A stretch of DNA of 64,000 nt from Labilithrix sp. (lineage in GTDB: Bacteria; Myxococcota; Polyangia; Polyangiales; Polyangiaceae): the NCBI GenBank assembly GCA_028287035.1, contig JAQBQL010000106.1, forward strand, positions 11,031 through 75,030, in the 5' to 3' direction. The position numbers were made by a program, and so were the translations under genes. The notes under the pieces were generated by a model. The model was not told the DNA's origin and made no database searches. It worked only from the letters and a program-made list of their open reading frames with translations. Shown piece by piece: positions 27,334-35,817 of the stretch. Position 1 is the stretch's first letter, and every line of letters starts with the position of its first letter.

Positions 27334-28806
27334 TCAGGACTCGTCCTGCTCGTTGCCGCGGAGGCCGTGCTTCTTCGCCATGTCGTGGAGGTGCTTGCGG
27401 TCCATCTTCGCCTCGCGCGCGGCGGCGCTGATGTTCCCGCTGTGCCGGCCGAGGAGCCAGCGCACGTAGCGCTTCTCGAACTCGGCGTCGTACTTCGCGC
27501 GCGTCTCGCGGTAGCTCTTCTCGGGCTCGAAGTGGAACGCCGCGTCCGAGGCGGCATGGCCGGTGGGCAGGGTGACGACGCCGATCTCCTTCGAGCCGGT
27601 CGCCTGCGCCATGTAGATCGCCCGCTCCAGCACGTTGCGGAGCTCGCGCACGTTGCCGGGCCAGTCGTGGGCGGCGAGCGCCTGCATCGTCTCGGACGGG
27701 ATGGTCATGTCCGTGCCGCCCGCCGCCTTCAGCATGTGGTTGACGATGGCCGGGATGTCGTCGCGGCGCGCGCGCAGGGGAGGGACGGTGATCGGCACGA
27801 CGGCGAGGCGGAAGTAGAGGTCCTCGCGGAACTTGCCGGCCGCGACCTCGCGCGTGAGATCGCGCTTGGTGGCGGCGATGACGCGCACGTTCGTCTGCAG
27901 GGTCTTGTTGCCGCCGACGCGGCGGTACTCGCGGGTCTCGAGGACGCGCAGGAGCTTGGGTTGCACGTCGATGGGCAGCTCGCCGATCTCGTCCAGGAAC
28001 ACGGTTCCGCCGTCGGCGAGCTCGAAGGCGCCCTGCCGCGTCGCGACCGCGCCGGTGAAGGAGCCGCGCTCGTGACCGAACAGCTCGCTCTCGATGAGGC
28101 TGTACGTGACGGCGCCGCAGTCGACCACGAGGAACGGCTTGTTGGCCCGCGGGCTCTGCGACCAGATCGCCCGTGCGAGGACGTCCTTGCCGGTGCCGGT
28201 CTCGCCGCCGAGGAGCACGGTGGCGTCGGTCGGCGCGATGCGCTCGAGCACGCCGAAGATCGTCCGCATCGCGAGGCTCGAGCCGATGGCGGGGCCGAAG
28301 GTGTGCTTCTCGCTCGGGAGCACCTCGACCCGGTGCACGGTCGGCTTGAACTGGATGTCGACCTCGCCCACCTTGAGGACGCTGCCCGGGACCACCATCG
28401 CCTCGCGCACGCGCGTGTTGTCGATCTTGGTGCCGTTGGTCGAGTCGAGGTCGCGCACGTGGAGGCCGTCCGGCGCGCGGATGATCTCGCAGTGGTGACG
28501 GGACACGGTGTCGTCGGTGAGGACGAGATCGTTGTCCGCGGCCTTGCCGATGGTGAGCCGCCCGCCCACGATCTTCGATGTGCCCTTGTGCGCGCCGGTG
28601 AGGACGATCGCCTGCACGCCGGAGGGCGCGCCGAGGATGCTCGCGGCGGCGCGCGTCGAGATGTCCGGAGAGCTCTCGAGGCGCACGCGCTTCGAGGCCG
28701 GGCCATCGGGCGACGTGGGCCGGGCAGCGGCCGGGGGCTCGCGTGGCTGCGAAGAAGCGGGGGGCTTCGCGAGGACGTCGTCTTCCAGGTCTTTCGGGTC
28801 GGTCAC
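27334..28806 (-). CDS. FHA-domain sigma-54-dependent transcriptional activator
   Basis: The product has 490 residues. The FHA phosphothreonine-binding domain spans residues about 65-155 ([33 protein letters not shown]). The AAA+ sigma-54-interaction domain follows, with Walker A GETGTGKD (201-208), the sigma-54-contact loop as GSFTGA (247-252; usual form GAFTGA) and Walker [12 protein letters not shown]-terminal Fis-type helix-turn-helix ends the protein ([23 protein letters not shown]). FHA input suggests control by Ser/Thr kinases, of which four are encoded in this window. The start overlaps the stop of the membrane-protein gene at 28803, so it is the last gene of a cytochrome-membrane protein-regulator operon. 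Confidence 0.92.
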   Translation of the reverse strand: MTDPKDLEDDVLAKPPASSQPREPPAAARPTSPDGPASKRVRLESSPDISTRAAASILGAPSGVQAIVLTGAHKGTSKIVGGRLTIGKAADNDLVLTDDTVSRHHCEIIRAPDGLHVRDLDSTNGTKIDNTRVREAMVVPGSVLKVGEVDIQFKPTVHRVEVLPSEKHTFGPAIGSSLAMRTIFGVLERIAPTDATVLLGGETGTGKDVLARAIWSQSPRANKPFLVVDCGAVTYSLIESELFGHERGSFTGAVATRQGAFELADGGTVFLDEIGELPIDVQPKLLRVLETREYRRVGGNKTLQTNVRVIAATKRDLTREVAAGKFREDLYFRLAVVPITVPPLRARRDDIPAIVNHMLKAAGGTDMTIPSETMQALAAHDWPGNVRELRNVLERAIYMAQATGSKEIGVVTLPTGHAASDAAFHFEPEKSYRETRAKYDAEFEKRYVRWLLGRHSGNISAAAREAKMDRKHLHDMAKKHGLRGNEQDES

Positions 28807-29270
28807 GGTGAGGTCCGGGGCTTTTCGGTGGAGGACCCGCTCGGGCCGAGCAGGCTCGTCAGGTCGACCTGGGTGGTCCCGCCCCCGAGGGTAACGCGCC
28901 TTTCGGTCGAACGGCGACCTTCGCGTGTGTCGAGGTCGATCCGGAGCGTGTAATCGCCGTCCGACAGCTTCGGCTCGTGCGAGACGATGCGCGGCGCCGT
29001 CCCCGGATCGAAGCGCAGCTCGGCGGCCCGGGCGGCCTCGCCATCCGTACCGAGATACTGGAGCGCGATGGCCGTGACGTCCCCGGACCGGTCGCCGAGG
29101 ACGAGCCGGAGGTGCTGATCCTTCGGCTGCGTGCCCGCGAAGTAGAGCGCGACGAGCAGACCGAGGGCGAGCAGCAGGAACTTCAGCAGGCTCCGGCGGC
29201 CTCGCACCGGGACGGGCGCCGGGCTGGCCGGCTCCGCCCGGACCGTCTCGCTACTTTCCGGGGTTTCCAC
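28803..29270 (-). CDS. Single-pass membrane protein with beta-rich extracytoplasmic domain
   Basis: The product has 155 residues from a GTG start that overlaps the cytochrome c gene by 20 bases. Residues 1-26 are cytoplasmic and Pro/Glu-rich, then comes one transmembrane helix (about 27-46). The extracytoplasmic part has short beta-strand-like segments ('LRLVLGDRSGDVTAIALQYLG', 'DGDYTLRIDLDTREG'), as in small transthyretin- or Ig-like folds. It is not a recognised family. It overlaps the downstream sigma-54 activator gene by 4 bases, so it could link the periplasm to that regulator; this is inferred from position only. Confidence 0.6.
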   Translation of the reverse strand: METPESSETVRAEPASPAPVPVRGRRSLLKFLLLALGLLVALYFAGTQPKDQHLRLVLGDRSGDVTAIALQYLGTDGEAARAAELRFDPGTAPRIVSHEPKLSDGDYTLRIDLDTREGRRSTERRVTLGGGTTQVDLTSLLGPSGSSTEKPRTSP

Positions 29271-29730
29271 GGAACGACCGGACGCGGAGGACGAGGCCCT
29301 TCACCATCTCCTCGGGCAGCTCGAACTTCGGCATCCGGCCCTTGCCGTTGGTGATCGAGGCGGCGATCTGCTCGTCGGTCGCCTTCGCCTGCCAGTCCTC
29401 GTTCGACAGGTCCTGCGCCTTGAACATCGGACCCTGCGGGCCGTCGCCGTGACCGGCCGCGCCGTGGCAGGCGGCGCACTGGTTGCGCCACGTCGCGTCG
29501 ACCAGCGAGGCGACGCCGCCTCCGCCCGCCACGCGCGGGCCCTGGTTGCCGGCCGGGCCGGTCCGCTTCTCACCGTCGTGATCCGCGGCGGTCCACTCCT
29601 TCAGGCCATCCGGCGGAGGCGCGCGATCGCACGCGAACGCCGCCAGGCTCGCCAGCGCCACGGCAGCAGGGAGAGCGAAGGACAGCCGGGGCCGACGGAG
29701 CGAGCGGGCAGACGGACGGGCGGACCTCAT
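29251..29730 (-). CDS. Lipoprotein mono-heme cytochrome c
   Basis: The product has about 159 residues. The ATG at 29730 gives a basic n-region, a hydrophobic core and lipobox AFAC (C34). The class I heme motif CAACHG (C85, C88, H89) is followed by 'GHGDGPQGP' and by M133 in GRMPKF as likely sixth ligand, with a closing helix 'MVKGLVLRVRSF'. It should be an envelope electron carrier anchored to a membrane. It leads an operon with a single-pass membrane protein and an FHA sigma-54 activator, an unusual set that hints at redox-linked signalling. Confidence 0.85.
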   Translation of the reverse strand: MRSARPSARSLRRPRLSFALPAAVALASLAAFACDRAPPPDGLKEWTAADHDGEKRTGPAGNQGPRVAGGGGVASLVDATWRNQCAACHGAAGHGDGPQGPMFKAQDLSNEDWQAKATDEQIAASITNGKGRMPKFELPEEMVKGLVLRVRSFRGNPGK

Positions 29731-29865
29731 CGACTGCGCTCTTGTAGGCGATCTCGGCGGCGCACGCGACACGATCGCCGAGAACCGGGTTGTCCGGACC
29801 CCCGTCAGGCGCTACAGATCCGTGAAGAAAGGCGCGGACCGAGCGATCGGCCGCGACCACGAAAA

Positions 29866-30777
29866 ATGTACGGTCCCCAGGGCTCTGCCCCGAAGAAGAA
29901 GGTCACCGTCCCCGAGATCCGCCAGCGCAAGGCGAGCCAGGGCGCAGACCGGATCGCGATGGTCACCGCCTACGACTTCACGACGGCGCGCCTCGCGGAC
30001 GAAGCCGAGGTCGACATGGTGCTCGTCGGCGACTCCCTCGGCATGGTCATGCAGGGCCTCCCGACGACGGTGCCGGTCACCCTCGACGAGATGGCCTACC
30101 ACTGCCGCTGCGTGGCCCGCGGGCTCGCGCGCGCGCATCTCGTCGGTGACCTGCCGTTCATGAGCTACCAGGTGTCCGCGGCCCAGGCGGTCGAGAGCGC
30201 CGGAAAGCTGATGAAGGACGGCGCCTGCGAGAGCGTGAAGCTCGAAGGCGGGCAGGAGGTCGCCGAGGCCGTGCAGCGCATCGTGCGCGCCGGCATCGCG
30301 GTGTGCGGCCACGTCGGGCTGACCCCGCAGAGCGTGCATGCGCTCGGCGGCTTCAAGGTGCAGGGCCGGGGCGACAGCGCCGCCGAGAAGCTCCTCGCCG
30401 ACGCGCTCGCCCTCGAGCAGGCCGGCGCCTACGCGATCGTCCTCGAGGCGATCCCGCCGGATCTCGCAGCCCAGGTCACCGACATGCTGACGATCCCGAC
30501 CATCGGCATCGGCGCGGGCGTCGCGTGCGACGGACAGGTGCTCGTCTGCACCGATCTCCTCGGCCTCTCGCGCGGGCACCAGCCGAAGTTCGCGAAGCGC
30601 TTCGCGAACCTCGGCGACGCCGCGGTCGACGCGTTCCAGACGTACGTGGCCGAGGTGCGGTCGGGCGCCTTCCCGGCGGCCGCCCACTCGTACAAGCCGA
30701 ACGGCGCGCAGGCGCTCCCGCCCGCGTTCACGAGCGACGAGCTCGACGCGCCGCTCGCTCTCGACCTCTGGCACTGA
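29866..30777 (+). CDS. panB: 3-methyl-2-oxobutanoate hydroxymethyltransferase
   Basis: PanB makes ketopantoate from alpha-ketoisovalerate and 5,10-methylene-tetrahydrofolate, the first committed step to pantothenate and coenzyme A. The product has 303 residues, somewhat longer than the usual 265-285. Signatures in order: 'MVTAYDFTTARLADEAEVDMVLVGDSLGM' (split across residues 27-55) with metal-binding Asp, 'LPFMSY', 'VKLEGG', 'GHVGLTPQS', 'EAIP' and 'IGIGAGVACDGQVLV'. I start at the ATG at 29866 because the long upstream open frame is a shadow of the divergent cytochrome gene. No panC or panD is adjacent. Confidence 0.95.
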   Translation: MYGPQGSAPKKKVTVPEIRQRKASQGADRIAMVTAYDFTTARLADEAEVDMVLVGDSLGMVMQGLPTTVPVTLDEMAYHCRCVARGLARAHLVGDLPFMSYQVSAAQAVESAGKLMKDGACESVKLEGGQEVAEAVQRIVRAGIAVCGHVGLTPQSVHALGGFKVQGRGDSAAEKLLADALALEQAGAYAIVLEAIPPDLAAQVTDMLTIPTIGIGAGVACDGQVLVCTDLLGLSRGHQPKFAKRFANLGDAAVDAFQTYVAEVRSGAFPAAAHSYKPNGAQALPPAFTSDELDAPLALDLWH

Positions 30778-30809
30778 CCGCCCGCGCGGGGCCCCGCGAA
30801 TAGAACGAC

Positions 30810-31289
30810 GTGCCCCCACGTCGAAGAAGGGTGCCGCTCCTCCGCACCCTTCGCCACGCCGTCGTCGACGTGTCCGCGAGCGGACGCCCGGGCGAAGTGG
30901 CGGCGTGGTCGAATGGCGCGTCGGCCGCCGTCCTCGGCGCGGGAGCCGCCGCGCTCGCCTGGGACCGCCTCGCCGTGAGCGGCGCGTGGGTCGGCGTCGC
31001 GGTGTTCGTCGCCACGTTCTTCGCGCTGCGGCTGTCGCTCACGAGGCGCGGCACCCTCTGGATCGCCGCCGGCTTCGGCACGGTGACGGTCGGCGCGATG
31101 GGCGGGGCGCTCGCCTGGCTCTTCGCGCACGTCGTGGACGTTCCGGCGCTGCCCTCGGTGGCGGCCGTGCTCGGCGCGGCGGTCGCGTCACTCGGACCCG
31201 CGTGGGCCTACCGCGAGCTGGCGCGGCGGCGTGCGACGGGCCATCGCGACTCGCTCGTCGACCCGGTCAGCGTGCCCTACTCGCGTTGA
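30810..31289 (+). CDS. Small integral membrane protein of unknown function
   Basis: The product has 159 residues from GTG 30810. It has a basic N terminus and four hydrophobic segments (about residues 36-50, 56-72, 80-105 and 112-130), ending in a charged tail (YRELARRRATGHRD). No family motif is recognised. The 3' end overlaps the convergent sensor kinase gene by 23 bases. Confidence 0.55.
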   Translation: MPPRRRRVPLLRTLRHAVVDVSASGRPGEVAAWSNGASAAVLGAGAAALAWDRLAVSGAWVGVAVFVATFFALRLSLTRRGTLWIAAGFGTVTVGAMGGALAWLFAHVVDVPALPSVAAVLGAAVASLGPAWAYRELARRRATGHRDSLVDPVSVPYSR

Positions 31290-32805
31290 CCACGGCGCCG
31301 TCACTGCGCGAGGCCGCGGCGTCGCTGCGCGAACGCGTGGTGGAGAGCCAGACCGTGAAGGTCGCGCCGACGCCGGGACGGCTCGCCACGTCGATGCGGC
31401 CGCCCATGCGCTCGACGATGTCGCGGCAGATGGAGAGACCGAGGCCGGTGCCCGAGGGCTTGGTCGTGAAGAACGGCTCGAAGATGCGGTCGAGACGCTC
31501 GGGATCGATCCCCGTGCCGTTGTCGCTGATGTCGATCCCGACGAGATCGGCGACCTCGTCGTGGCGGGTCCGCACGCGGATCTCGCGGCCCTCGAGCGGG
31601 ATCGACTCCATCGCCTGGGCGGCGTTCACGAGCAGGTTGATGAACACCTGGCAGAGCCGCGATTCGCTCGCGAGCACGCTCGGCGTGTCGGCCTGGAGGT
31701 CGAGGACCACGCTCGCGGTGCGCTGCACCTCCGGGCCGGACAGGCGGAGGGCCGTCTCGAGCACGCTGCGCGGGTCGACGTAGAAGAGCTCCTCGTGCCC
31801 GGACCGGCCGAGCGCCCGCAGATCCCAGACGATCTGCTGCATGCGCCGCGCGCCCTCCCGCGCCTCCACGAGCGCCCGCATCCGCCGCTCCGGATCCCCC
31901 GATCGCTCGCCGACGACGAAGTCGAGGTTCGCGAGCACGTAGGTGAGGGGGTTCATGATCTCGTGCGCGACGCTCGACGCGAGCATGCCGACGCTGGCGA
32001 GACGCTCCTTCTCGGCGAGGCTCGCCAGGATTGCGCGCTGCTCCGTCAGGTCGCGCGAGACGACCATCACGCTGGTGACGGCGCCGCTCACTGCCATCGG
32101 GACGAGCTGCGTCTCGTACCAGACGTGCGTGCGGGTCCCGCGCTGGCCGCGCGTTTCGAGGCGCGTCGGCGTGCCGGCCAGCGCCTCGGCGAAGGCGCCC
32201 CGGAACTCATCGCGCCGCTCCTCGTCGATGTAGTCGAGGAGGGACGTGCCGAGCACGTCGGCGGCCTCGTGACGGCCATTGATGCGATTCACCGAGGTGA
32301 TCCGGGCCTGGCGGTCCACGACGACGATGTAGTCGGGGTAGTACTGCGCGAGCAGGCGCCACCGCTCCTCGCTCGCGCGCAGCGCCTGCTCGGCTTCCTT
32401 CCGCTCCGTGATGTCGAGGAACGTCACGATGGCGCCCGCGAGGTCGCCGTCCGCGCCATGCACCGGCTCGGCGCGGAAGACCGCCCATGATGTCCCGCCG
32501 TCCTTGCGGCGGATGCCGAGGGTGACCGCTGTCTGGGCCGCGCCCGTCGCGAGCACACGCGTGACCGGGTATTCGTCGACCGGAAAACGGGTGCCGTCCT
32601 CGCGGATGGTCTCCGGGTCCCAGTCGCTCACGTACCGGCGTGTTGCCTCGTCCATCCGGAGGCCGAGGATACGGAGCGCCGCAGCGTTGGCCTGGCGGAT
32701 CGAGCCATCCTTGCGGACGTAGACGACGCCGCCCGGCACCGCGTCGATGATGCGCCGAACGAGCTCGTCGCCCTCGTGCAAGGTCTCGATTCCGCCGCGC
32801 GCCAC
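31267..32805 (-). CDS. Cytoplasmic PAS-PAS sensor histidine kinase
   Basis: The product has 512 residues without transmembrane segments. Two PAS domains (about residues 13-135 and 145-255) each end with the 'DITERKEAE'/'DLTEQRAIL' PAC-type helix. The HisKA H-box SSVAHEIMNPLTYV carries the phosphorylated H281. The HATPase_c domain follows with N-box 'NLLVNAAQAM', G1 'DNGTGID', F-box 'FEPFFTTKPSGTGLGLSI'. The partner response regulator is not obvious nearby. It is the third gene of the preT-preA operon (12-base gap), which suggests it senses redox state or a ligand linked to that enzyme; that is inference. Confidence 0.9.
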   Translation of the reverse strand: MARGGIETLHEGDELVRRIIDAVPGGVVYVRKDGSIRQANAAALRILGLRMDEATRRYVSDWDPETIREDGTRFPVDEYPVTRVLATGAAQTAVTLGIRRKDGGTSWAVFRAEPVHGADGDLAGAIVTFLDITERKEAEQALRASEERWRLLAQYYPDYIVVVDRQARITSVNRINGRHEAADVLGTSLLDYIDEERRDEFRGAFAEALAGTPTRLETRGQRGTRTHVWYETQLVPMAVSGAVTSVMVVSRDLTEQRAILASLAEKERLASVGMLASSVAHEIMNPLTYVLANLDFVVGERSGDPERRMRALVEAREGARRMQQIVWDLRALGRSGHEELFYVDPRSVLETALRLSGPEVQRTASVVLDLQADTPSVLASESRLCQVFINLLVNAAQAMESIPLEGREIRVRTRHDEVADLVGIDISDNGTGIDPERLDRIFEPFFTTKPSGTGLGLSICRDIVERMGGRIDVASRPGVGATFTVWLSTTRSRSDAAASRSDGAVVNASRAR

Positions 32806-32817
32806 GGGCCGCCGCTC

Positions 32818-34191
32818 CTAGTGCCCGTGCCCCGTGTCGTGCGGACCCGCGTGAATGCCGCCAGGCTGCTTGTCGCGCCCGGCCTTCACGCGATCGTTCC
32901 AGGTCTCCTTGGGGCCCTTCCGGCTCTCGACCATCGTGATGCAGCCCGGGACGGGGCAGACGAGCTGGCAGAGATTGCAGCCGACGCACTCGGGCTCGTC
33001 GATCCACGGCACGCGGTCGCCGGCGATCTTGCCGATGGGAAGCGGCTGGGGAGCCTTCGCGGGCCCGACGGTGTGGGCATGCGGGGGCCTCGCGCGGTCG
33101 GCGGCCCCGGTGAAGATGCACTGGTGCGCGCCGTCGTGACAGGCGGTGACGCAGAGCTGGCAGCCGATGCAGAGCGCCGGGTTGATGTTCGCGATGAGCT
33201 GGTAGTTCAGATCGAGCTCACCCCACTCGCGGTAGCCGGGTACGGCCCGGCCGCGCAGCTCGTTCACGCTCTTCATGCCGTGCTCGTCGAGGTAGTTCGA
33301 GAGGCCCTCGAGGAGGTCCTCGACGATGCGGTAGCCGTGATGCATGACCGCCGTGCACACCTGCACGCTCGTCGATCCGAGGGCGATGAACTCCGCCGCG
33401 TCGCGCCACGTCGAGATGCCGCCGATGCCGGAGATCGGCACCCGGATGCCGGCGTCCCGCGCCAGCGCCGCCACCATGTGCAGCGCGATGGGCTTCACCG
33501 CAGGGCCGCAGTAGCCGCCGTTGCTCGAGGCGTCGGCGACGCGGGGCAGGGGCACCAGCCGGTCGAGGTCGACCCCGACGATGCTCTTGATCGTGTTGAT
33601 GAGCGAGAGCCCGTCGGCGCCGCCCGCGACCCCCGCGAGCCCGGGCTCGAGGATGTCGCCGGTGTTGGGCGTCAGCTTGACGAGCACCGGCGTGCGCGCG
33701 AACTCCTTCGCCCAGCTCGTGATCTCCTGGAGGAGCTTCGGCTCCTGACCGACCGACGAGCCCATGCCGCGCTCGCACATGCCGTGCGGACAGCCGAAGT
33801 TCAGCTCGAGACCGTCGACCCCCGCGTCCTCGCAGCGCTCGATGAGGACCCGCCAGTCCTCCTTGGTCTCGGTCATCAGCGAGGCGATGATGACGTGCTT
33901 CGGGTAGCGCCGCTTCACCTCGCGGATCTCGCGCAGGTTCACCTCGAGCGGGCGGTCGGTGATGAGCTCGATGTTGTTGAGCCCCATCATCTTGCGCCCG
34001 TCGTAGTCGACGGACCCGAACCGGCTCGTCACGTTGACGACCGGGTCGCCGAGGGTCTTCCACACCGCGCCGCCCCAGCCCGCGTCGAACGCGCGCATGA
34101 CCTGCTCGCCGGTGTTCGCCGGCGGTGCCGACGCGAGCCAGAACGGATTCGGGCTCTTGATGCCCGCGAAGTCGATCGAGAGATCTGCCAT
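32818..34191 (-). CDS. preA: NAD-dependent dihydropyrimidine dehydrogenase subunit PreA
   Basis: PreA is the FMN and pyrimidine-binding subunit that, with PreT, reduces uracil and thymine. The product has 457 residues, longer than the usual 410. The dihydroorotate-dehydrogenase-like barrel has 'NPFWLASAPPANTGEQVMRAF', 'ELNFGCPHGMCERGMGSSVGQ', 'VKLTPN' and 'ISGIGGISTWRDAAEF'. Two [4Fe-4S] motifs follow, CIGCQLCVTAC and CVGCNLCQLVCPVPGC, separated by a Pro/His-rich insert. The tail is His-rich (GGIHAGPHDTGHGH) and could bind metal. It lies 21 bases downstream of preT. No dihydropyrimidinase gene is seen nearby. Confidence 0.92.
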   Translation of the reverse strand: MADLSIDFAGIKSPNPFWLASAPPANTGEQVMRAFDAGWGGAVWKTLGDPVVNVTSRFGSVDYDGRKMMGLNNIELITDRPLEVNLREIREVKRRYPKHVIIASLMTETKEDWRVLIERCEDAGVDGLELNFGCPHGMCERGMGSSVGQEPKLLQEITSWAKEFARTPVLVKLTPNTGDILEPGLAGVAGGADGLSLINTIKSIVGVDLDRLVPLPRVADASSNGGYCGPAVKPIALHMVAALARDAGIRVPISGIGGISTWRDAAEFIALGSTSVQVCTAVMHHGYRIVEDLLEGLSNYLDEHGMKSVNELRGRAVPGYREWGELDLNYQLIANINPALCIGCQLCVTACHDGAHQCIFTGAADRARPPHAHTVGPAKAPQPLPIGKIAGDRVPWIDEPECVGCNLCQLVCPVPGCITMVESRKGPKETWNDRVKAGRDKQPGGIHAGPHDTGHGH

Positions 34192-34212
34192 GTGCTTACG
34201 AGGCTCCCATCA

Positions 34213-35637
34213 TCATCGGCCGGCGACGGCTGCTTCGGCTTCGCGTGAAGCCAGCTGATTCCACTGCGCGAGGAGCGTGCGGGCGGCGTTGCGGCCGTCG
34301 GCGACGGCGTTGACGACCTCCTTGCCGCCGTTGATGCAGTCGCCGCCGGCGAACACCTTCGGGTTGCCGGTCACGCAGGTGTGCGGGTCGGACGCGACGC
34401 AGCCGCGGCCGTCGAGCTCGACGCCGGGCAGCTGGGTCGCGACGGCGCGCAGCTTCGACTGTCCGATGGCGAGCGCGACGAGGTCGCAGGGGAGCTCGTG
34501 CTCCGTGCCCTCGGTCGGCCTCGCCGACGCGTCGGTGCGCGCGACGCGGAGGCCGGTGAGCGTGCCGCTCGCGTCGCGCACGAAGGCGACCGGCTGCAGG
34601 TGCGTGAGGAGCCGTACCGACTCGATGCGCGCGTGCTCCATCTCGTGCGCGTAGCCGGTCATCGCATCGGGGCCGCGGCGGTAGACCATCGCGACGTCGG
34701 CCGCGCCGAGCTGCGCGCACTCGCGGGCGACGTCGATCGCGGTGTTGCCGCCGCCGACGACGATGACGCGCTTGCCCTCGACCTGACCCTTCTCCTTCGA
34801 CGTGAGCGAGAGCTTCATGAGCTCGATCCAGGCGGTCGCCCCGTGGACGCCCGGCCCGTCCTCACCCGGGATCCCGAGCTTCGTGTCCGCGCCGAGGCCG
34901 ACGCCCAGGAACACGGCGTCGTAGGTCTCGAGGAGCTTCTTCGCGGAGATCTTCCCCGGGCCGTCGACCTCGCCGACCTCGATGCCCGTGACCACCTCGA
35001 CGCCGAGGCTCTTCACGAACTCGACCTCGTGCACCGCATCCTCGGCGTGCAGCTTGTAGGGGGCGATGCCCGTCGTGTTGAGGCCGCCGGCGACCGCCTT
35101 CTTCTCGAACACGATCGCCTCGTGGCCCTCCAGCGCGAGATAGCCGGCGAAGGCGAGCGATGCGGGGCCGGCGCCGATGCACGCGACCTTCTTCGAGCTC
35201 CGGCCGATCTCGTAGCGACGCTTCACGACCGGCGGCTGGCCCTTGGCGGTCGCGGTCTCGGTGGCGAAGCGCTGGAGCCTGCCGATCTGGATCGGGTCGC
35301 GGCCCCAGCCGTTGTAGACGCAGCTGCCGACGCACAGGACCTCGACCGGGCAGACGCGGGCGCACGAGTAGCCGAGGAGGTTCTGGTCGAAGATCGTCTT
35401 CGCGCTGCCGCGGACGTTGTTCGACGCGATCTTCTTGATGAACGTCGGGATGTCGATCTCGGTGGGGCACGCCTTGATGCAGGGAGCGTCCACGCAGTAG
35501 AGGCAGCGCTCGGCCTCGGCCCGCGCCTCGGCCGACGAGTAGAGCGGCTTCTTGTCGGGAAGATCGTTCTCGAGCCGGTCCTTCGGGAGGCGCTCGCTGC
35601 TGGTGGTGCCATGGGCGGCCTGCGTCGTCTGCGTCAT
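34213..35637 (-). CDS. preT: NAD(P)-dependent dihydropyrimidine dehydrogenase subunit PreT (GltD-like)
   Basis: PreT supplies electrons from NADH through FAD and Fe-S centres to PreA. The product has 474 residues. The N terminus carries the Cys motifs CLYCVDAPCIKACPTEIDIP and CARVCPVEVLCVGSC that bind [4Fe-4S] clusters in GltD-like proteins. An FAD-binding GxGxxx segment (ACIGAGPASLAFAGYLAL) and an NAD(P)-binding segment (VIVVGGGNTAIDVARECAQLGA) follow, with the closing 'VFAGGDCINGGKEVVNAVADGRNAA'. It is the first gene of the preT-preA-sensor kinase operon. Confidence 0.92.
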   Translation of the reverse strand: MTQTTQAAHGTTSSERLPKDRLENDLPDKKPLYSSAEARAEAERCLYCVDAPCIKACPTEIDIPTFIKKIASNNVRGSAKTIFDQNLLGYSCARVCPVEVLCVGSCVYNGWGRDPIQIGRLQRFATETATAKGQPPVVKRRYEIGRSSKKVACIGAGPASLAFAGYLALEGHEAIVFEKKAVAGGLNTTGIAPYKLHAEDAVHEVEFVKSLGVEVVTGIEVGEVDGPGKISAKKLLETYDAVFLGVGLGADTKLGIPGEDGPGVHGATAWIELMKLSLTSKEKGQVEGKRVIVVGGGNTAIDVARECAQLGAADVAMVYRRGPDAMTGYAHEMEHARIESVRLLTHLQPVAFVRDASGTLTGLRVARTDASARPTEGTEHELPCDLVALAIGQSKLRAVATQLPGVELDGRGCVASDPHTCVTGNPKVFAGGDCINGGKEVVNAVADGRNAARTLLAQWNQLASREAEAAVAGR

Positions 35638-35817
35638 GAAGGTTCTGCGTCCTGGAGGGGCTCGCGCCCGGCGCGCCGCGTCCCGAACGACGTGCGAGGC
35701 GGGGGCGGAGGTGACCGGCAGAGATCAGGGGCGCGACCGCCACGGCCGAACGTCCGAACCTGCGCCAAGGAGAGACGATCTCGCGTCCCTCGGGACCGTG
35801 TCAAGCTCCCTGCCGCG

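Noticed and set aside
28803..28953. Plus-strand frame (27367-28953) continuing past the FHA regulator
   Set aside because: Shadow of two overlapping minus-strand genes with clear domains and coupling.
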